Origin: Alistipes sp.
GTDB taxonomy: Bacteria > Bacteroidota > Bacteroidia > Bacteroidales > Rikenellaceae
Direction: 5' to 3'
NCBI GenBank assembly: GCA_022511345.1
Contig: JAFLRR010000005.1
Location: 62,001 to 126,000 of the forward strand
DNA: 64,000 bases
Below the pieces are notes generated by a model that made no database searches, was not told the origin of the DNA, and worked only from the letters and a program-made list of their open reading frames with translations. Shown here piece by piece: positions 34,721 to 43,209 of this stretch (position 1 is the first letter of the stretch; each line of letters opens with the position of its first letter). The position numbers and the translations under genes were made by a program.

Positions 34721-35815
34721 CTATCTGTTAATAAGTTTCTCTTTGAGAGCCTGCAGCACCTCGTCCGGCGAATATATCATACCGCCCTGGCGGCCGTAAT
34801 GCTCGACAGGAGCCTTGCCGTTTACTGCCAGGCGAACATCTTCTACCATCTGTCCGGCATTGAGCTCAACGCTCAGGAATCCCTTCACGCCGCGAGCTGC
34901 CAGCGCAGCCAGTGCCTGCGTGGGGAAAGGGTAGAGCGTTATGGGACGCAAAAGCCCGACTTTCAGCCCTTCAGCTCGCGCTGCCTCGACTGTCGCTGCA
35001 CATATGCGGGCCGACGAACCGAAGGCCACGATGACATATTCGGCATCGTCGCAGTCTACGGCCTCGTATCGAACCTCGTTCTCCTCCATAGCCTTGTATT
35101 TGGCCTGCAGGCGCAGATTTATCTTCTCCATGGCCTCCGATTGCAGCTCGAGCGACGTCGACACGTTGCGCGGTCTGTCTGCCGGCTTTCCGTATACGGC
35201 CCAATCGCGATATTCAGCTGCAATCTCGGCATCGCTCTTGCGCGGGCGCTGCTCGGCAAGCACCACCTTCTCCATCATCTGACCTATGGCTCCGTCGGCC
35301 AGTATCATAGCCGGATTGCGGTACTTGAACGCCAGGTCGAAACCAAGCGCCACATGGTCGTGCATCTCCTGCACCGAATTGGGCGCCAGCACTATCAGTT
35401 TGTAGTCGCCATGGCCGCCGCCCTTGCAGGCCTGGAAATAGTCGCCCTGCGAGGGCTGGATGGTTCCGAGACCCGGGCCGCCGCGCTGGCAGTTGATTAT
35501 CAGACACGGAAGCTCGGCGCCGGCTATGTAGCTCAAACCCTCGGCCATGAGGCTTATGCCGGGACTCGACGACGATGTCATCACCCGCTTGCCGGTCGAG
35601 GCGGCGCCATAGACCATGTTGATTGACGATATTTCGCTTTCGGCCTGCAGCACGACCATGCCCGTGGTCTCCCACGGCTTGAGCTCCATGAGCGTCTCCA
35701 TAACCTCGGACTGCGGGGTGATGGGGTAGCCGAAGTAACCGTCGCAGCCGTAGCGCACGGCGGCATGGGCAATCACCTCGTTGCCCTTCATCAGTTTAAC
35801 CTCTTTGCCTGCCAT
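34721..35815 (-). CDS. 2-oxoacid:ferredoxin oxidoreductase, alpha subunit (VorB/KorA type)
   Basis: 364 residues: YGCDGYFGYPITPQSEVMET, VLQAESEISSINMVYGAAST, MTSSSSPGISLMAEGLSYIA, and a C-terminal transketolase-like domain ending in YSPDEVLQ. Homologues in Bacteroidota are usually annotated as 3-methyl-2-oxobutanoate:ferredoxin oxidoreductase subunit VorB; 2-oxoglutarate remains possible. Two nt separate it from the ferredoxin subunit. Confidence 0.9.
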   Translation of the reverse strand: MAGKEVKLMKGNEVIAHAAVRYGCDGYFGYPITPQSEVMETLMELKPWETTGMVVLQAESEISSINMVYGAASTGKRVMTSSSSPGISLMAEGLSYIAGAELPCLIINCQRGGPGLGTIQPSQGDYFQACKGGGHGDYKLIVLAPNSVQEMHDHVALGFDLAFKYRNPAMILADGAIGQMMEKVVLAEQRPRKSDAEIAAEYRDWAVYGKPADRPRNVSTSLELQSEAMEKINLRLQAKYKAMEENEVRYEAVDCDDAEYVIVAFGSSARICAATVEAARAEGLKVGLLRPITLYPFPTQALAALAARGVKGFLSVELNAGQMVEDVRLAVNGKAPVEHYGRQGGMIYSPDEVLQALKEKLINR

Positions 35816-35817
35816 AT

Positions 35818-36048
35818 CTATTCCTCGAATTTTTGACGATAAACCGTTATGCAGCTGTCAGGGCACACCACGCCGCACGAAGCGCAGCCGGTGCATTTGT
35901 CGGGGTCGGCATCGAATGCAATCCTGTAGCCCTTGCTGTTGACCTCGCTCGACAGCGCCAGAATCTGTAAGGGGCAAGCCGACACGCACACTGCGCAACC
36001 TTTGCAACGCTCCCGGTCGACGACTATTTTGCCTTTGATTTTTGCCAT
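35818..36048 (-). CDS. 2-oxoacid:ferredoxin oxidoreductase, 2x[4Fe-4S] ferredoxin subunit
   Basis: 76 residues from Met at 36048 (MAKIKGKIVVDRERCKGC). An upstream in-frame Met at 36072 falls in the promoter, so it is not used. Two CxxCxxCxxxCP clusters: CKGCAVCVSACP and CTGCASCGVVCP. First gene of the operon and electron acceptor of the complex. Confidence 0.92.
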   Translation of the reverse strand: MAKIKGKIVVDRERCKGCAVCVSACPLQILALSSEVNSKGYRIAFDADPDKCTGCASCGVVCPDSCITVYRQKFEE

Positions 36049-36069
36049 AACATCTGAATTGTAGTTAGA

Positions 36070-36101
36070 CAAATATAAGAAAAATTAGGCGACAAAGCAA
36101 A
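36070..36101 (-). promoter_or_regulatory. Promoter of the 2-oxoacid:ferredoxin oxidoreductase operon
   Basis: TTTG (36098-36101) and TATATTTG (36070-36077) on the minus strand, spaced 20 nt; one of the clearest promoters in the window. Confidence 0.75.
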
Positions 36102-36322
36102 CTTTTCACAGCGTAATCTCCGCCGATGCTATGCCGTATGTTCAACCTCGAAAGCAACCGATGGTAAAAAGCGGCTGACAAATCGCACAAACCGATTAAT
36201 TTATAGTGTAACAGGTATGGTCAGCAACCGACGAGCAGCAAACACTCGCCAAAGAGGGGGCGCTATACTATAATACTGCCGTTACATGATGGGATAGGAA
36301 TTGTTAACTTATACAGTCCGCG
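36102..36322. other. Intergenic stretch with no recognised feature
   Basis: Between the oxidoreductase promoter and the DUF1015 terminator no convincing ORF, tRNA, repeat or promoter was seen on either strand. Confidence 0.5.
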
Positions 36323-36360
36323 AAAAAAGCCATCCGGAACGCTTTTCCCGGATGGCCTTT
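36323..36360 (-). terminator. Terminator of the serC-serA-DUF1015 unit
   Basis: GCCATCCGG (36329-36337) / CCGGATGGC (36348-36356), followed on the minus strand by T6. Confidence 0.8.
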
Positions 36361-36381
36361 AACAAAACAGTTTCGAGTATA

Positions 36382-37623
36382 TTACTCGAACGAGTGGATG
36401 ACTACGCCCGAGCGCAGTTTGGGCTCGAACCAAGTCGTCTTGGGAGGCATGATGTTGCCCGTGTCGGCGATGTCGATAAGCTGCTGCATCGAGACGGGGT
36501 AGAGCGCGAACGCCACCTTCATCTCGCCACTGTCCACACGCTTCTGCAACTCGCCCAGACCGCGGATTCCGCCCACGAAGTCGATTCGCTTCGAAGTGCG
36601 CAGATCCTTGATGTCCAGCAGCTGGTCGAGCACCAGATTCGACAGCACCGTAACGTCCAGCACGCCGATGGGGTCCGAATCGTTGTAGGTTCCCTCCTTT
36701 GCCGTGAGCGAATACCACTCGCCGTCGAGATACATCGCAAAGTTGTGCAGTGCCGCGGGAGTGTAAATCTCCTTGCCTTTCTTCTCGACCGTGAAATTCT
36801 TCTGCAGCGCCTCGACCAACTGAGCCGGAGTCATGCCGTTAAGGTCTTTGACAACGCGGTTGTAGTCGATGATGCGCAGCTGGCTCGCGGGGAAGGTGAC
36901 AGCCAGGAAGTAGCAGTATTCCTCGTTGCCCGTGTGCGAGGGATTCTTCGACTTGCACTCTGCGCCGACGCGTGCTGCGGCGGCCGTGCGGTGGTGACCA
37001 TCAGCTACATACAGAGCCGGAATCGTGGCAAAAATCTCTGTTATGCGGTCGTTGAGCGCCTTGTCGCGGATGACCCACATGTGATGTCCGAATCCGTCGG
37101 CTGCCGTGAAGTCATAATCGGCGGGGTTGTTCTTCACCACGCTCTCGACAATGGCGTCGATTTCGGCATTGTCAGGATAGGCGAAGAATACCGGCTCGAT
37201 GTTGGCCTTCTGGTTGCGGACGTGAATCATGCGGTCCTCCTCTTTGTCGGTGCGCGTGAGCTCGTGCTTCTTGATTGCACCAGAGAGGTAGTCCTCGAAG
37301 TGGCAGCACATGGCCAGACCGTACTGCGTGCGGCCGTTCATGGTCTGAGCATAGATATAGTAGTGCTCCTCGGGATCCTGCACCAACCAGCCCTTGTCGC
37401 GCCACGTGCGGAAATTCTCGACTGCCTTGTCATATACCTGCTGCGAGTGCTCGTCGGCTATGGGGTCGAAGTCGATTTCGGGTTTGATGATGTGGAGCAG
37501 CGAGCGCTCCGTAGCTTCGGCCTTGGCCTCTGCTGAGTTGAGCACATCGTAGGGACGCGAAGCAACCTCGGCTGCATGCTCCTTCGGCGGGCGGATTCCG
37601 CAAAACGGTTTTATACGTACCAT
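36382..37623 (-). CDS. DUF1015-family protein
   Basis: 413 residues. VRIKPFCGIRPPKEHAAEVA with following SRPYDVLNSAEA at the N-terminus, and YVADGHHRTAAA in the middle, are hallmarks of DUF1015 (the latter recalls ParB/sulfiredoxin-like phosphate-binding motifs). Biochemical role not established; its place at the end of serC-serA suggests a link to serine or phosphoserine metabolism. Cytoplasmic. Confidence 0.88.
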   Translation of the reverse strand: MVRIKPFCGIRPPKEHAAEVASRPYDVLNSAEAKAEATERSLLHIIKPEIDFDPIADEHSQQVYDKAVENFRTWRDKGWLVQDPEEHYYIYAQTMNGRTQYGLAMCCHFEDYLSGAIKKHELTRTDKEEDRMIHVRNQKANIEPVFFAYPDNAEIDAIVESVVKNNPADYDFTAADGFGHHMWVIRDKALNDRITEIFATIPALYVADGHHRTAAAARVGAECKSKNPSHTGNEEYCYFLAVTFPASQLRIIDYNRVVKDLNGMTPAQLVEALQKNFTVEKKGKEIYTPAALHNFAMYLDGEWYSLTAKEGTYNDSDPIGVLDVTVLSNLVLDQLLDIKDLRTSKRIDFVGGIRGLGELQKRVDSGEMKVAFALYPVSMQQLIDIADTGNIMPPKTTWFEPKLRSGVVIHSFE

Positions 37624-37789
37624 AAAATACTTTATTAAATTATTAAATTCACCCCATTGATTAGCACCACCTTGCCGCTTGCGGCATTAAGTCCCCCGCC
37701 GAGACGGGGGATTTAGGCGGTGGGTCCAATCTGCAAACGCGGCCGCAGGGCGCGCATCAACAGCCGTCGGGCTTGCTAATAGGCAACGA

Positions 37790-38713
37790 TTACTTGTTTA
37801 CCTGGAATTTGGTATTGCCCGTCGTGAAGTAGTCGACAATCTGACGCGCAGCGGCCAATCCGGCATTGATGTTGGCCTCGGCAGTCTCGGCACCCATCTT
37901 CTTGGGCGTTGCGAATACGCGCTTGCCGAATGCCTCATCCAGCGCGGTCTGAGTGTCGGCTGCGATGTCGGTCGCATACTTCAAATCCTCGCGCTCCGTG
38001 AGAGCCTTCGCCAGTCCGGCCTCGTCGATAACCTCCTTGCGGGCGGTGTTGACCAACGTGGCACCCTTGGGCATCGAGGTCAGCAGTTCGTAACCTATCG
38101 AGCCTTTGGTCTGAGGCGTTGCGGGGATGTGCAGCGACAGATAGTCCGAAGCTGCGTAAAGCTCCTCGACGCTGTCGACCTTGCGCACTCCGTCAGCCTC
38201 GAATACGGCTGCGTCGGTGATGAAGGGGTCGTAGGCTACCACATTCATGCCCAGAGCCTTGCCCTTGCGGCCCACCAGACGGCCCACATTGCCGTAGGCG
38301 TGGATTCCGAGGGTCTTGCCCTGAATCTCGCAACCCGTGCCGGCCGTGAACTTGTTGCGCGACATGTAAATCATCAGCGCCACGGCCAGCTCGGCCACCG
38401 CATTGGAGTTCTGACCCGGGGTGTTCATCACCACCACGCCGCGCTCCTTGGCTGCGGCCGTGTCCACGTTGTCGTAGCCGGCACCGGCGCGAACCACGAT
38501 TTTCAGGTTCTTTGCGGCGTCGAGCACCTCGGCCGTAACCTTGTCGCTGCGGATGATGAGCGCGTCGGCATCGGCCACGGCCTCCAGAAGCTGAGCCTTG
38601 TCGGTGTATTTTTCGAGCAGCGAGAGGGTATATCCAGCTGCCTCGATGATTTCTCTGATTCCGTCGACCGCCTTTTTTGCAAAGGGTTTTTCGGTCGCAA
38701 CCAATACTTTCAT
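37790..38713 (-). CDS. serA: D-3-phosphoglycerate dehydrogenase
   Basis: First step of serine synthesis. 307 residues from Met at 38713 (MKVLVATEKPFAKKAVDGIR); the frame extends 34 codons upstream, but that part lacks family similarity. Short form without a regulatory ACT domain. Features: VRAGAGYDNVD, dinucleotide-binding LGIHAYGNVGRLVG, NTARKEVIDE. The 166-nt gap to DUF1015 holds a TCCCCCG/CGGGGGA hairpin near 37692-37711 without a T-run. Lies with serC in the same minus-strand unit. Confidence 0.9.
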   Translation of the reverse strand: MKVLVATEKPFAKKAVDGIREIIEAAGYTLSLLEKYTDKAQLLEAVADADALIIRSDKVTAEVLDAAKNLKIVVRAGAGYDNVDTAAAKERGVVVMNTPGQNSNAVAELAVALMIYMSRNKFTAGTGCEIQGKTLGIHAYGNVGRLVGRKGKALGMNVVAYDPFITDAAVFEADGVRKVDSVEELYAASDYLSLHIPATPQTKGSIGYELLTSMPKGATLVNTARKEVIDEAGLAKALTEREDLKYATDIAADTQTALDEAFGKRVFATPKKMGAETAEANINAGLAAARQIVDYFTTGNTKFQVNK

Positions 38714-38827
38714 ACTTTTAAGCGTTGTAAATTCTATAAATTCCGTCGTTTTCCAATCCGTCACGTCGTTGGTGAAAGGGTTGTGCTGCGTCGGTATGTT
38801 GTATGAATAACCCATAGGAGACGTTGT

Positions 38828-39091
38828 CTATTTCTCAATCCGCTCGGCGGCTTTGAGCAGGCGCGAGGTTTCGAGCAGACTGAAAACATTGCCCGCAATC
38901 TGTGCGGCAAACATTATTATTATCAGCCACACCCACGCCTCTTTGAGTCCGCAGCAGAGGATTACGATTAGACTTGCGACCAGTCCGGCCGTCAGCACTC
39001 CAATCAGGATGCGGTACTGCCGAATCTTTTTCCGCAGTTTTTCGGGGTCGCTGACAACCGATTCCAGCCACTGTTTCTCCTGTGGTGTCAT
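38828..39091 (-). CDS. Small membrane protein between serC and serA
   Basis: 87 residues: a charged N-terminal helix (TPQEKQWLESVVSDPEKLRK), two hydrophobic helices (ILIGVLTAGLVASLIVILCC; VWLIIIMFAAQIAGNVF) and a charged C-terminus. Inner-membrane protein of unknown function. It lies 20 nt after serC and 114 nt before the chosen serA start. Confidence 0.65.
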   Translation of the reverse strand: MTPQEKQWLESVVSDPEKLRKKIRQYRILIGVLTAGLVASLIVILCCGLKEAWVWLIIIMFAAQIAGNVFSLLETSRLLKAAERIEK

Positions 39092-39111
39092 GAAATTTAC
39101 CAGTTTTAACG

Positions 39112-40185
39112 TTATCTCTTGTTGGCTTTCTCAAACTCCTGCATGCAAGCCACCAGAGCCTCGACGCTCTCCTTGGGCAGAGCGTTGTAGCACGAAGCGC
39201 GGAATCCGCCCACTAAACGATGGCCCTTGATGCCGACCATGCCCTTCGACTTGGCGAACTCCATGAATGCCGGTGCCAAATCCTCGTTGCCCTCGGTCAT
39301 CACGAAGCAGATGTTCATCAGCGAGCGGTCCTCCTTCTCGACCGTGCCGCGGAAGAGCGAGTTGCGGTCGATTTCGGCGTACAGAAGCTCGGCCTTCTCC
39401 TTGTTGCGGCGGTAGAGCTCCTCGACGCCGCCGATTGACTTGGCCCAGCGCAGAGTCTCGACCAGCACGTAGATGGGGAACACGGGAGGCGTGTTGAACA
39501 TCGAGTTGTTGTCGGTGTGGGTGCGGTAGTCGACCATAGTCGGCAGGTCGCGTGCAATCTTGTCGAGCATATCCTCGCGGATGATTGCGAACGTTACGCC
39601 TGCGGGTGCCAGATTCTTCTGCGCACCGCCGTAAATCATCGCATACTTCTTAACGTCGACCGGACGCGACAGAATATCCGAGCTCATGTCGGCGATAAGG
39701 GGCACGGGCGAGTCGATGTCGGTGTGGTACTCCGTACCGTAGATGGTGTTGTTGGTCGTTATGTGCAGATAGTCCAGGTCGGTCGGAATCGCGAATCCCT
39801 TGGGGATATAGGTGAAGTTGCGGTCCTCGGATGTAGCCAGTACCTGCACTTCGCCGTAGCGCTTTGCCTCCTTGATAGCCTTCTTGGACCATACGCCGGT
39901 GTTGACATAGCCGGCCTTCTTGCCGAGGAAGTTGGCGGGCACCTCGAAGAACTGGGTGCTGGCGCCGCCGCCGAGGAAAATTATCTTGTAGTTCTCAGGA
40001 ATACCGAGCAACTCGCGGAAGAGCGCGTCGGCATCGGCCATCACGGCGTCGAAATCGGGCGTGCGGTGCGAAATCGAGAGAATCGAGAGTCCCGAGCCGT
40101 TGAAATCGAGGACAGCCTGTGCGGCCTTTTCGAGAGCCTCCTGCGGGAGAATCGAGGGTCCCGCATTGAAATTGTGTTTTTTCAT
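39112..40185 (-). CDS. serC: Phosphoserine aminotransferase
   Basis: 357 residues. [48 protein letters not shown]-lysine motif [14 protein letters not shown], and a C-terminal [17 protein letters not shown]. Second step of serine synthesis (3-phosphohydroxypyruvate to phosphoserine), PLP-dependent, with a possible role in pyridoxine synthesis. First gene of the serine unit. Confidence 0.95.
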   Translation of the reverse strand: MKKHNFNAGPSILPQEALEKAAQAVLDFNGSGLSILSISHRTPDFDAVMADADALFRELLGIPENYKIIFLGGGASTQFFEVPANFLGKKAGYVNTGVWSKKAIKEAKRYGEVQVLATSEDRNFTYIPKGFAIPTDLDYLHITTNNTIYGTEYHTDIDSPVPLIADMSSDILSRPVDVKKYAMIYGGAQKNLAPAGVTFAIIREDMLDKIARDLPTMVDYRTHTDNNSMFNTPPVFPIYVLVETLRWAKSIGGVEELYRRNKEKAELLYAEIDRNSLFRGTVEKEDRSLMNICFVMTEGNEDLAPAFMEFAKSKGMVGIKGHRLVGGFRASCYNALPKESVEALVACMQEFEKANKR

Positions 40186-40242
40186 AGGATGTATAAATGT
40201 TTTAAAATCTCTGTTTCTGTTAATGCGCTAACAAAACTTCTA

Positions 40243-40250
40243 CAAATATA
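40243..40250 (-). promoter_or_regulatory. -7 box for serC
   Basis: TATATTTG on the minus strand, 57 nt upstream of serC; divergent from the yicC promoter. Confidence 0.6.
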
Positions 40251-40313
40251 ATCATATTTTCATAAATAATATCAACTCGAGCCATATTCCAGGCGGAATT
40301 TCCCGAGATTTTA

Positions 40314-40346
40314 TTTGCGGCAATTGAGCTTTATTTTGTATTTTTG
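40314..40346 (+). promoter_or_regulatory. Promoter for yicC-gmk-nadD and following genes
   Basis: TTTG (40314-40317) and TATTTTTG (40339-40346), spaced 21 nt; ATG 16 nt downstream. Confidence 0.7.
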
Positions 40347-40362
40347 CACAAATTTGACTCAT

Positions 40363-41235
40363 ATGATTAAATCTATGACAGGTTTCGGCAGGGGTGAAGC
40401 TGCTCTGCCGAACGGCAAAATAGCGGTCGAGGTCCGTTCACTCAACTCCAAACAGCTCGATTTGAGCGTGAAGCTGCCGATGGCCTACCGGCAGTTCGAG
40501 TCCGAGATACGCGACACGGCCGGCAAACTGCTGGGCCGCGGCAAGGCCGACATATTCGTCACCGTCGAATCGGCCGCAGTCGAGACCTCGGCGCATATCA
40601 ACAAAGAGATATTCAGCGAATACATGCGCCAGCTGGCCGAAGCCGCAAACTATGCAGGCACCGAGTTCGACACGGCATCAGCCGTTGCGGCCGTGCTGCG
40701 CCTGCCGGATGTAGTCTCGTCGGAGTCAGCCGGAATAGGCGAGGTCGAAGCTGCTGCGCTGCGTGCAGCCTTGGCGGATGCCATGGCCCGCATCGACGCA
40801 TTCCGAGCGCAGGAGGGAGCCACGCTGATTACCGACCTGCTCAGGCGTGTCGACAAAATAGAGAACATGCTGCTCGACATTGCTCCCTATGAGAGCGCCC
40901 GAGCCGAAACTGTGCGCAACCGCATACGCGAGCACATCGCCGCACTGGACATCGAGGTCGATACGAACCGGCTCGAGCAGGAGATGATATTCTATATCGA
41001 GAAGCTCGACATCACCGAGGAGAAGGTGCGCCTGAAAAATCATTGCCGCTACTTCCGCGAGGTGGCGGCCGAGGAGGAGGGCGTAGGCCGCAAATTGGGC
41101 TTTATCGCCCAGGAGATGGGCCGCGAAATCAACACTCTCGGCTCCAAGGCCAACGACGCCGAGATTCAGAAGACGGTCGTGAAAATGAAGGACGAACTCG
41201 AGAAAATCAAGGAACAGGTGCTCAATATTCTCTAA
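40363..41235 (+). CDS. yicC: YicC-family endoribonuclease
   Basis: 290 residues from ATG 40363 (MIKSMTGFGRGEA, the classic YicC start); the frame extends upstream into the promoter. Contains VEVRSLNSKQLDLSVKLP and the C-terminal YFREVAAEEEGVGRKLGFIA, then EMGREINTLGSKAND. YicC proteins are reported endoribonucleases. Three nt before gmk, a common pairing. Confidence 0.92.
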   Translation: MIKSMTGFGRGEAALPNGKIAVEVRSLNSKQLDLSVKLPMAYRQFESEIRDTAGKLLGRGKADIFVTVESAAVETSAHINKEIFSEYMRQLAEAANYAGTEFDTASAVAAVLRLPDVVSSESAGIGEVEAAALRAALADAMARIDAFRAQEGATLITDLLRRVDKIENMLLDIAPYESARAETVRNRIREHIAALDIEVDTNRLEQEMIFYIEKLDITEEKVRLKNHCRYFREVAAEEEGVGRKLGFIAQEMGREINTLGSKANDAEIQKTVVKMKDELEKIKEQVLNIL

Positions 41236-41238
41236 ACT

Positions 41239-41805
41239 ATGGAAAAAGGCAAAGTCGTAATATTCTCCGCACCGAGCGGCTCCGGTAAGACGACCATCGT
41301 CAAGGCGCTGCTGTCGATATTCCCGCAGTTCGAATTCTCGATATCGGCTACCAGCCGTGCGCCGCGAGGCAATGAACAGCACGGTGTAGACTACTACTTC
41401 ATGAGCGAGGAGGAGTTCCTCGCGGCTGTGGCCGAAAATCGTTTCGTCGAACACGAGGAGGTGTATGCCGGCACGCACTACGGCACGCTGCGCAGCGAGG
41501 TGGAGCGCATATGGAGCAAGGGCAACATAATAATTTTCGATGTCGATGTCATGGGCGGCATATCGCTCAAGAGAATCTTCGGCGACAGCGCCCGCTCGAT
41601 ATTCATCATGCCTCCCTCGATAGCCGAGCTTCGCCGCCGTCTGGAAAACAGAGGCACGGACCTTCCCGAGGTTATCGAACGCCGTATAGCCAAGGCCGAA
41701 TTCGAACTGGGCAAGGCGCCAGAGTTCGATGCTGTAGTGGTCAACGACGACCTGCAGCTGGCCATATCCGAGGCTAAAAAGATAATCGAAGAATTTATCG
41801 GGTAG
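41239..41805 (+). CDS. gmk: Guanylate kinase
   Basis: 188 residues with P-loop APSGSGKTT (11-19), SATSRAPRGNEQHGVDYYF (GMP-binding), and DVDVMGGISLKR. Phosphorylates GMP to GDP. Three nt upstream of nadD. Confidence 0.95.
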   Translation: MEKGKVVIFSAPSGSGKTTIVKALLSIFPQFEFSISATSRAPRGNEQHGVDYYFMSEEEFLAAVAENRFVEHEEVYAGTHYGTLRSEVERIWSKGNIIIFDVDVMGGISLKRIFGDSARSIFIMPPSIAELRRRLENRGTDLPEVIERRIAKAEFELGKAPEFDAVVVNDDLQLAISEAKKIIEEFIG

Positions 41806-41808
41806 GGT

Positions 41809-42624
41809 ATGAAGCGGCGGATGATGCTATACTTCGGCTCGTTCAATCCCGTGCACAACGGCCACACGGCACTTGCCGAGATGGTCATCGAGCGGGACTT
41901 GTGCGACGAGTTGGCGATGATCGTCTCGCCGCGCAATCCGCTCAAAGAGGATTCCATGCTCGCTGCGGAGTTGGACCGCTTTTCTATGGCGGAGGCGGCA
42001 TGCGCCGCTTCGCGGTACCCGGAGCGAATAAAGGCCTCGGCAGTGGAGTTCCTGCTTCCGCGGCCATCATACACAATCGACACGCTGCGCTATCTGGAGC
42101 AGACATGCGGCCAGCGGATGCAGTTCTCGATTCTTATGGGTGCCGACTTGGTGCTGACGCTCGACCGCTGGAAGGAGGGCGGCGCCATATTGGACCGATA
42201 CCCTATATATGTCTACCCGCGCACCGGCTACGACGTCTCGGGCATCGACAGCCGCGTGCACTATCTGGCCGATGCGCCCGTGTTCGACTACTCGTCGACC
42301 GATGTTCGCAAAACGCTTCGGTCGGGAGGCGATGCAAGCAGCATGATAGCGCCCGGGGTGTTGAAATACATAGGCGAGAAGGGGCTCTGGAGCACCGAAG
42401 AGTATCTCGGGCAGCTCGACGACATGATTGCCGGCAATCCGTCCGATACGGAGTCGCTGATGGAGCGCGGGCGTCTATTCTATCGCCGCAACAAGTGGGG
42501 CGAGGCGCTCAACGACTTCGGCCGCGTGCTTGAGTTGCAGCCCGGGAATGTGGAGGCATCGCGCATGCGCGAGATGATAAACGAAATTCTCGAGTTCAGA
42601 TATACCGATATATACAATCCTTGA
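41809..42624 (+). CDS. nadD: Nicotinate-nucleotide adenylyltransferase with C-terminal TPR extension
   Basis: 271 residues against a usual ~190-200. The N-terminal ~190 are NadD: nucleotide-binding GSFNPVHNGH (10-19), PRPSYTIDTL, MGADLVLTLDRW, and YSSTDVRKTLRSG near 165. Residues ~200-260 form one to two TPR-like helices (TESLMERGRLFYRRNKWGEA, then LNDFGRVLELQPGNVEASRM). Makes deamido-NAD for NAD synthesis. The TPR tail suggests a protein contact not present in most NadD enzymes. Confidence 0.88.
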   Translation: MKRRMMLYFGSFNPVHNGHTALAEMVIERDLCDELAMIVSPRNPLKEDSMLAAELDRFSMAEAACAASRYPERIKASAVEFLLPRPSYTIDTLRYLEQTCGQRMQFSILMGADLVLTLDRWKEGGAILDRYPIYVYPRTGYDVSGIDSRVHYLADAPVFDYSSTDVRKTLRSGGDASSMIAPGVLKYIGEKGLWSTEEYLGQLDDMIAGNPSDTESLMERGRLFYRRNKWGEALNDFGRVLELQPGNVEASRMREMINEILEFRYTDIYNP

Positions 42625-42627
42625 AAG

Positions 42628-43209
42628 ATGATTGAAATAGACGGCAAAATAGTGAGCACCGACATCCTCACCGAGCACTTCTGCTGCGACCTCGATGGCT
42701 GCCGCGGAGAGTGTTGTGTCGACGGCAATGCCGGAGCGCCTCTCGAGCAGGAGGAGGCAGTCGTACTCCGGACCGAATATGCCAATTACCGTCCCTATAT
42801 GACGAGCAAGGGTATCGAGGCTGTCGAGCGCGACGGTTTTGCCGTCATCGACTGCGACGGCGACCTGACCACACCGTTAGTCGACAATGCCGAGTGCGCC
42901 TACTCCTACAACGAGGGCGGCATCACGCTCTGCGCCGTCGAGCGTGCGTGGCGCGAGGGACGCACCTTGTTCCGCAAACCTGTGTCGTGTCATCTTTACC
43001 CGATAAGATTGGTCAATTTCTCAAACGGCACCATCGGGTTGAACTACCATCGCTGGAGCGTATGCGCTCCGGCACGAATTTGCGGTCGCAAGAGCGGCTT
43101 GCCCGTATACAGGGCTGTCAAAGATGCTCTCGTGCGCCGCTTCGGCGAAGATTTTTACAAGGCGCTCGAGTGCGCCGAAGAGTATATGAAAAACGAAAAA
43201 CAGCTATGA
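42628..43209 (+). CDS. DUF3109-family Cys-rich protein
   Basis: 193 residues. Conserved cysteines: FCCDLDGCRGECCVDG near residue 20, ECAYSY, TLCAVERA, PVSCHLYPIR, VCAPARICG. The family resembles metal-binding (possibly Fe-S or Zn) YkgJ-like proteins, but its activity is unknown. Its stop overlaps the ATG of the M23 peptidase gene (ATGA). Confidence 0.85.
   Translation: MIEIDGKIVSTDILTEHFCCDLDGCRGECCVDGNAGAPLEQEEAVVLRTEYANYRPYMTSKGIEAVERDGFAVIDCDGDLTTPLVDNAECAYSYNEGGITLCAVERAWREGRTLFRKPVSCHLYPIRLVNFSNGTIGLNYHRWSVCAPARICGRKSGLPVYRAVKDALVRRFGEDFYKALECAEEYMKNEKQL

Noticed and set aside
36102..36322. Possible small RNA gene in the gap right of the ferredoxin oxidoreductase operon
   Set aside because: No promoter box or terminator of its own could be found; the only hairpin nearby belongs to the DUF1015 transcript.
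37680..37715. GC-rich hairpin downstream of serA as a terminator
   Set aside because: Stem TCCCCCG/CGGGGGA lacks a T-run on the minus strand; not listed as a terminator.
38714..38815. 34-codon N-terminal extension of serA
   Set aside because: Extension lacks similarity to dehydrogenase N-termini; MKVLVATEKP at 38713 is the usual family start.
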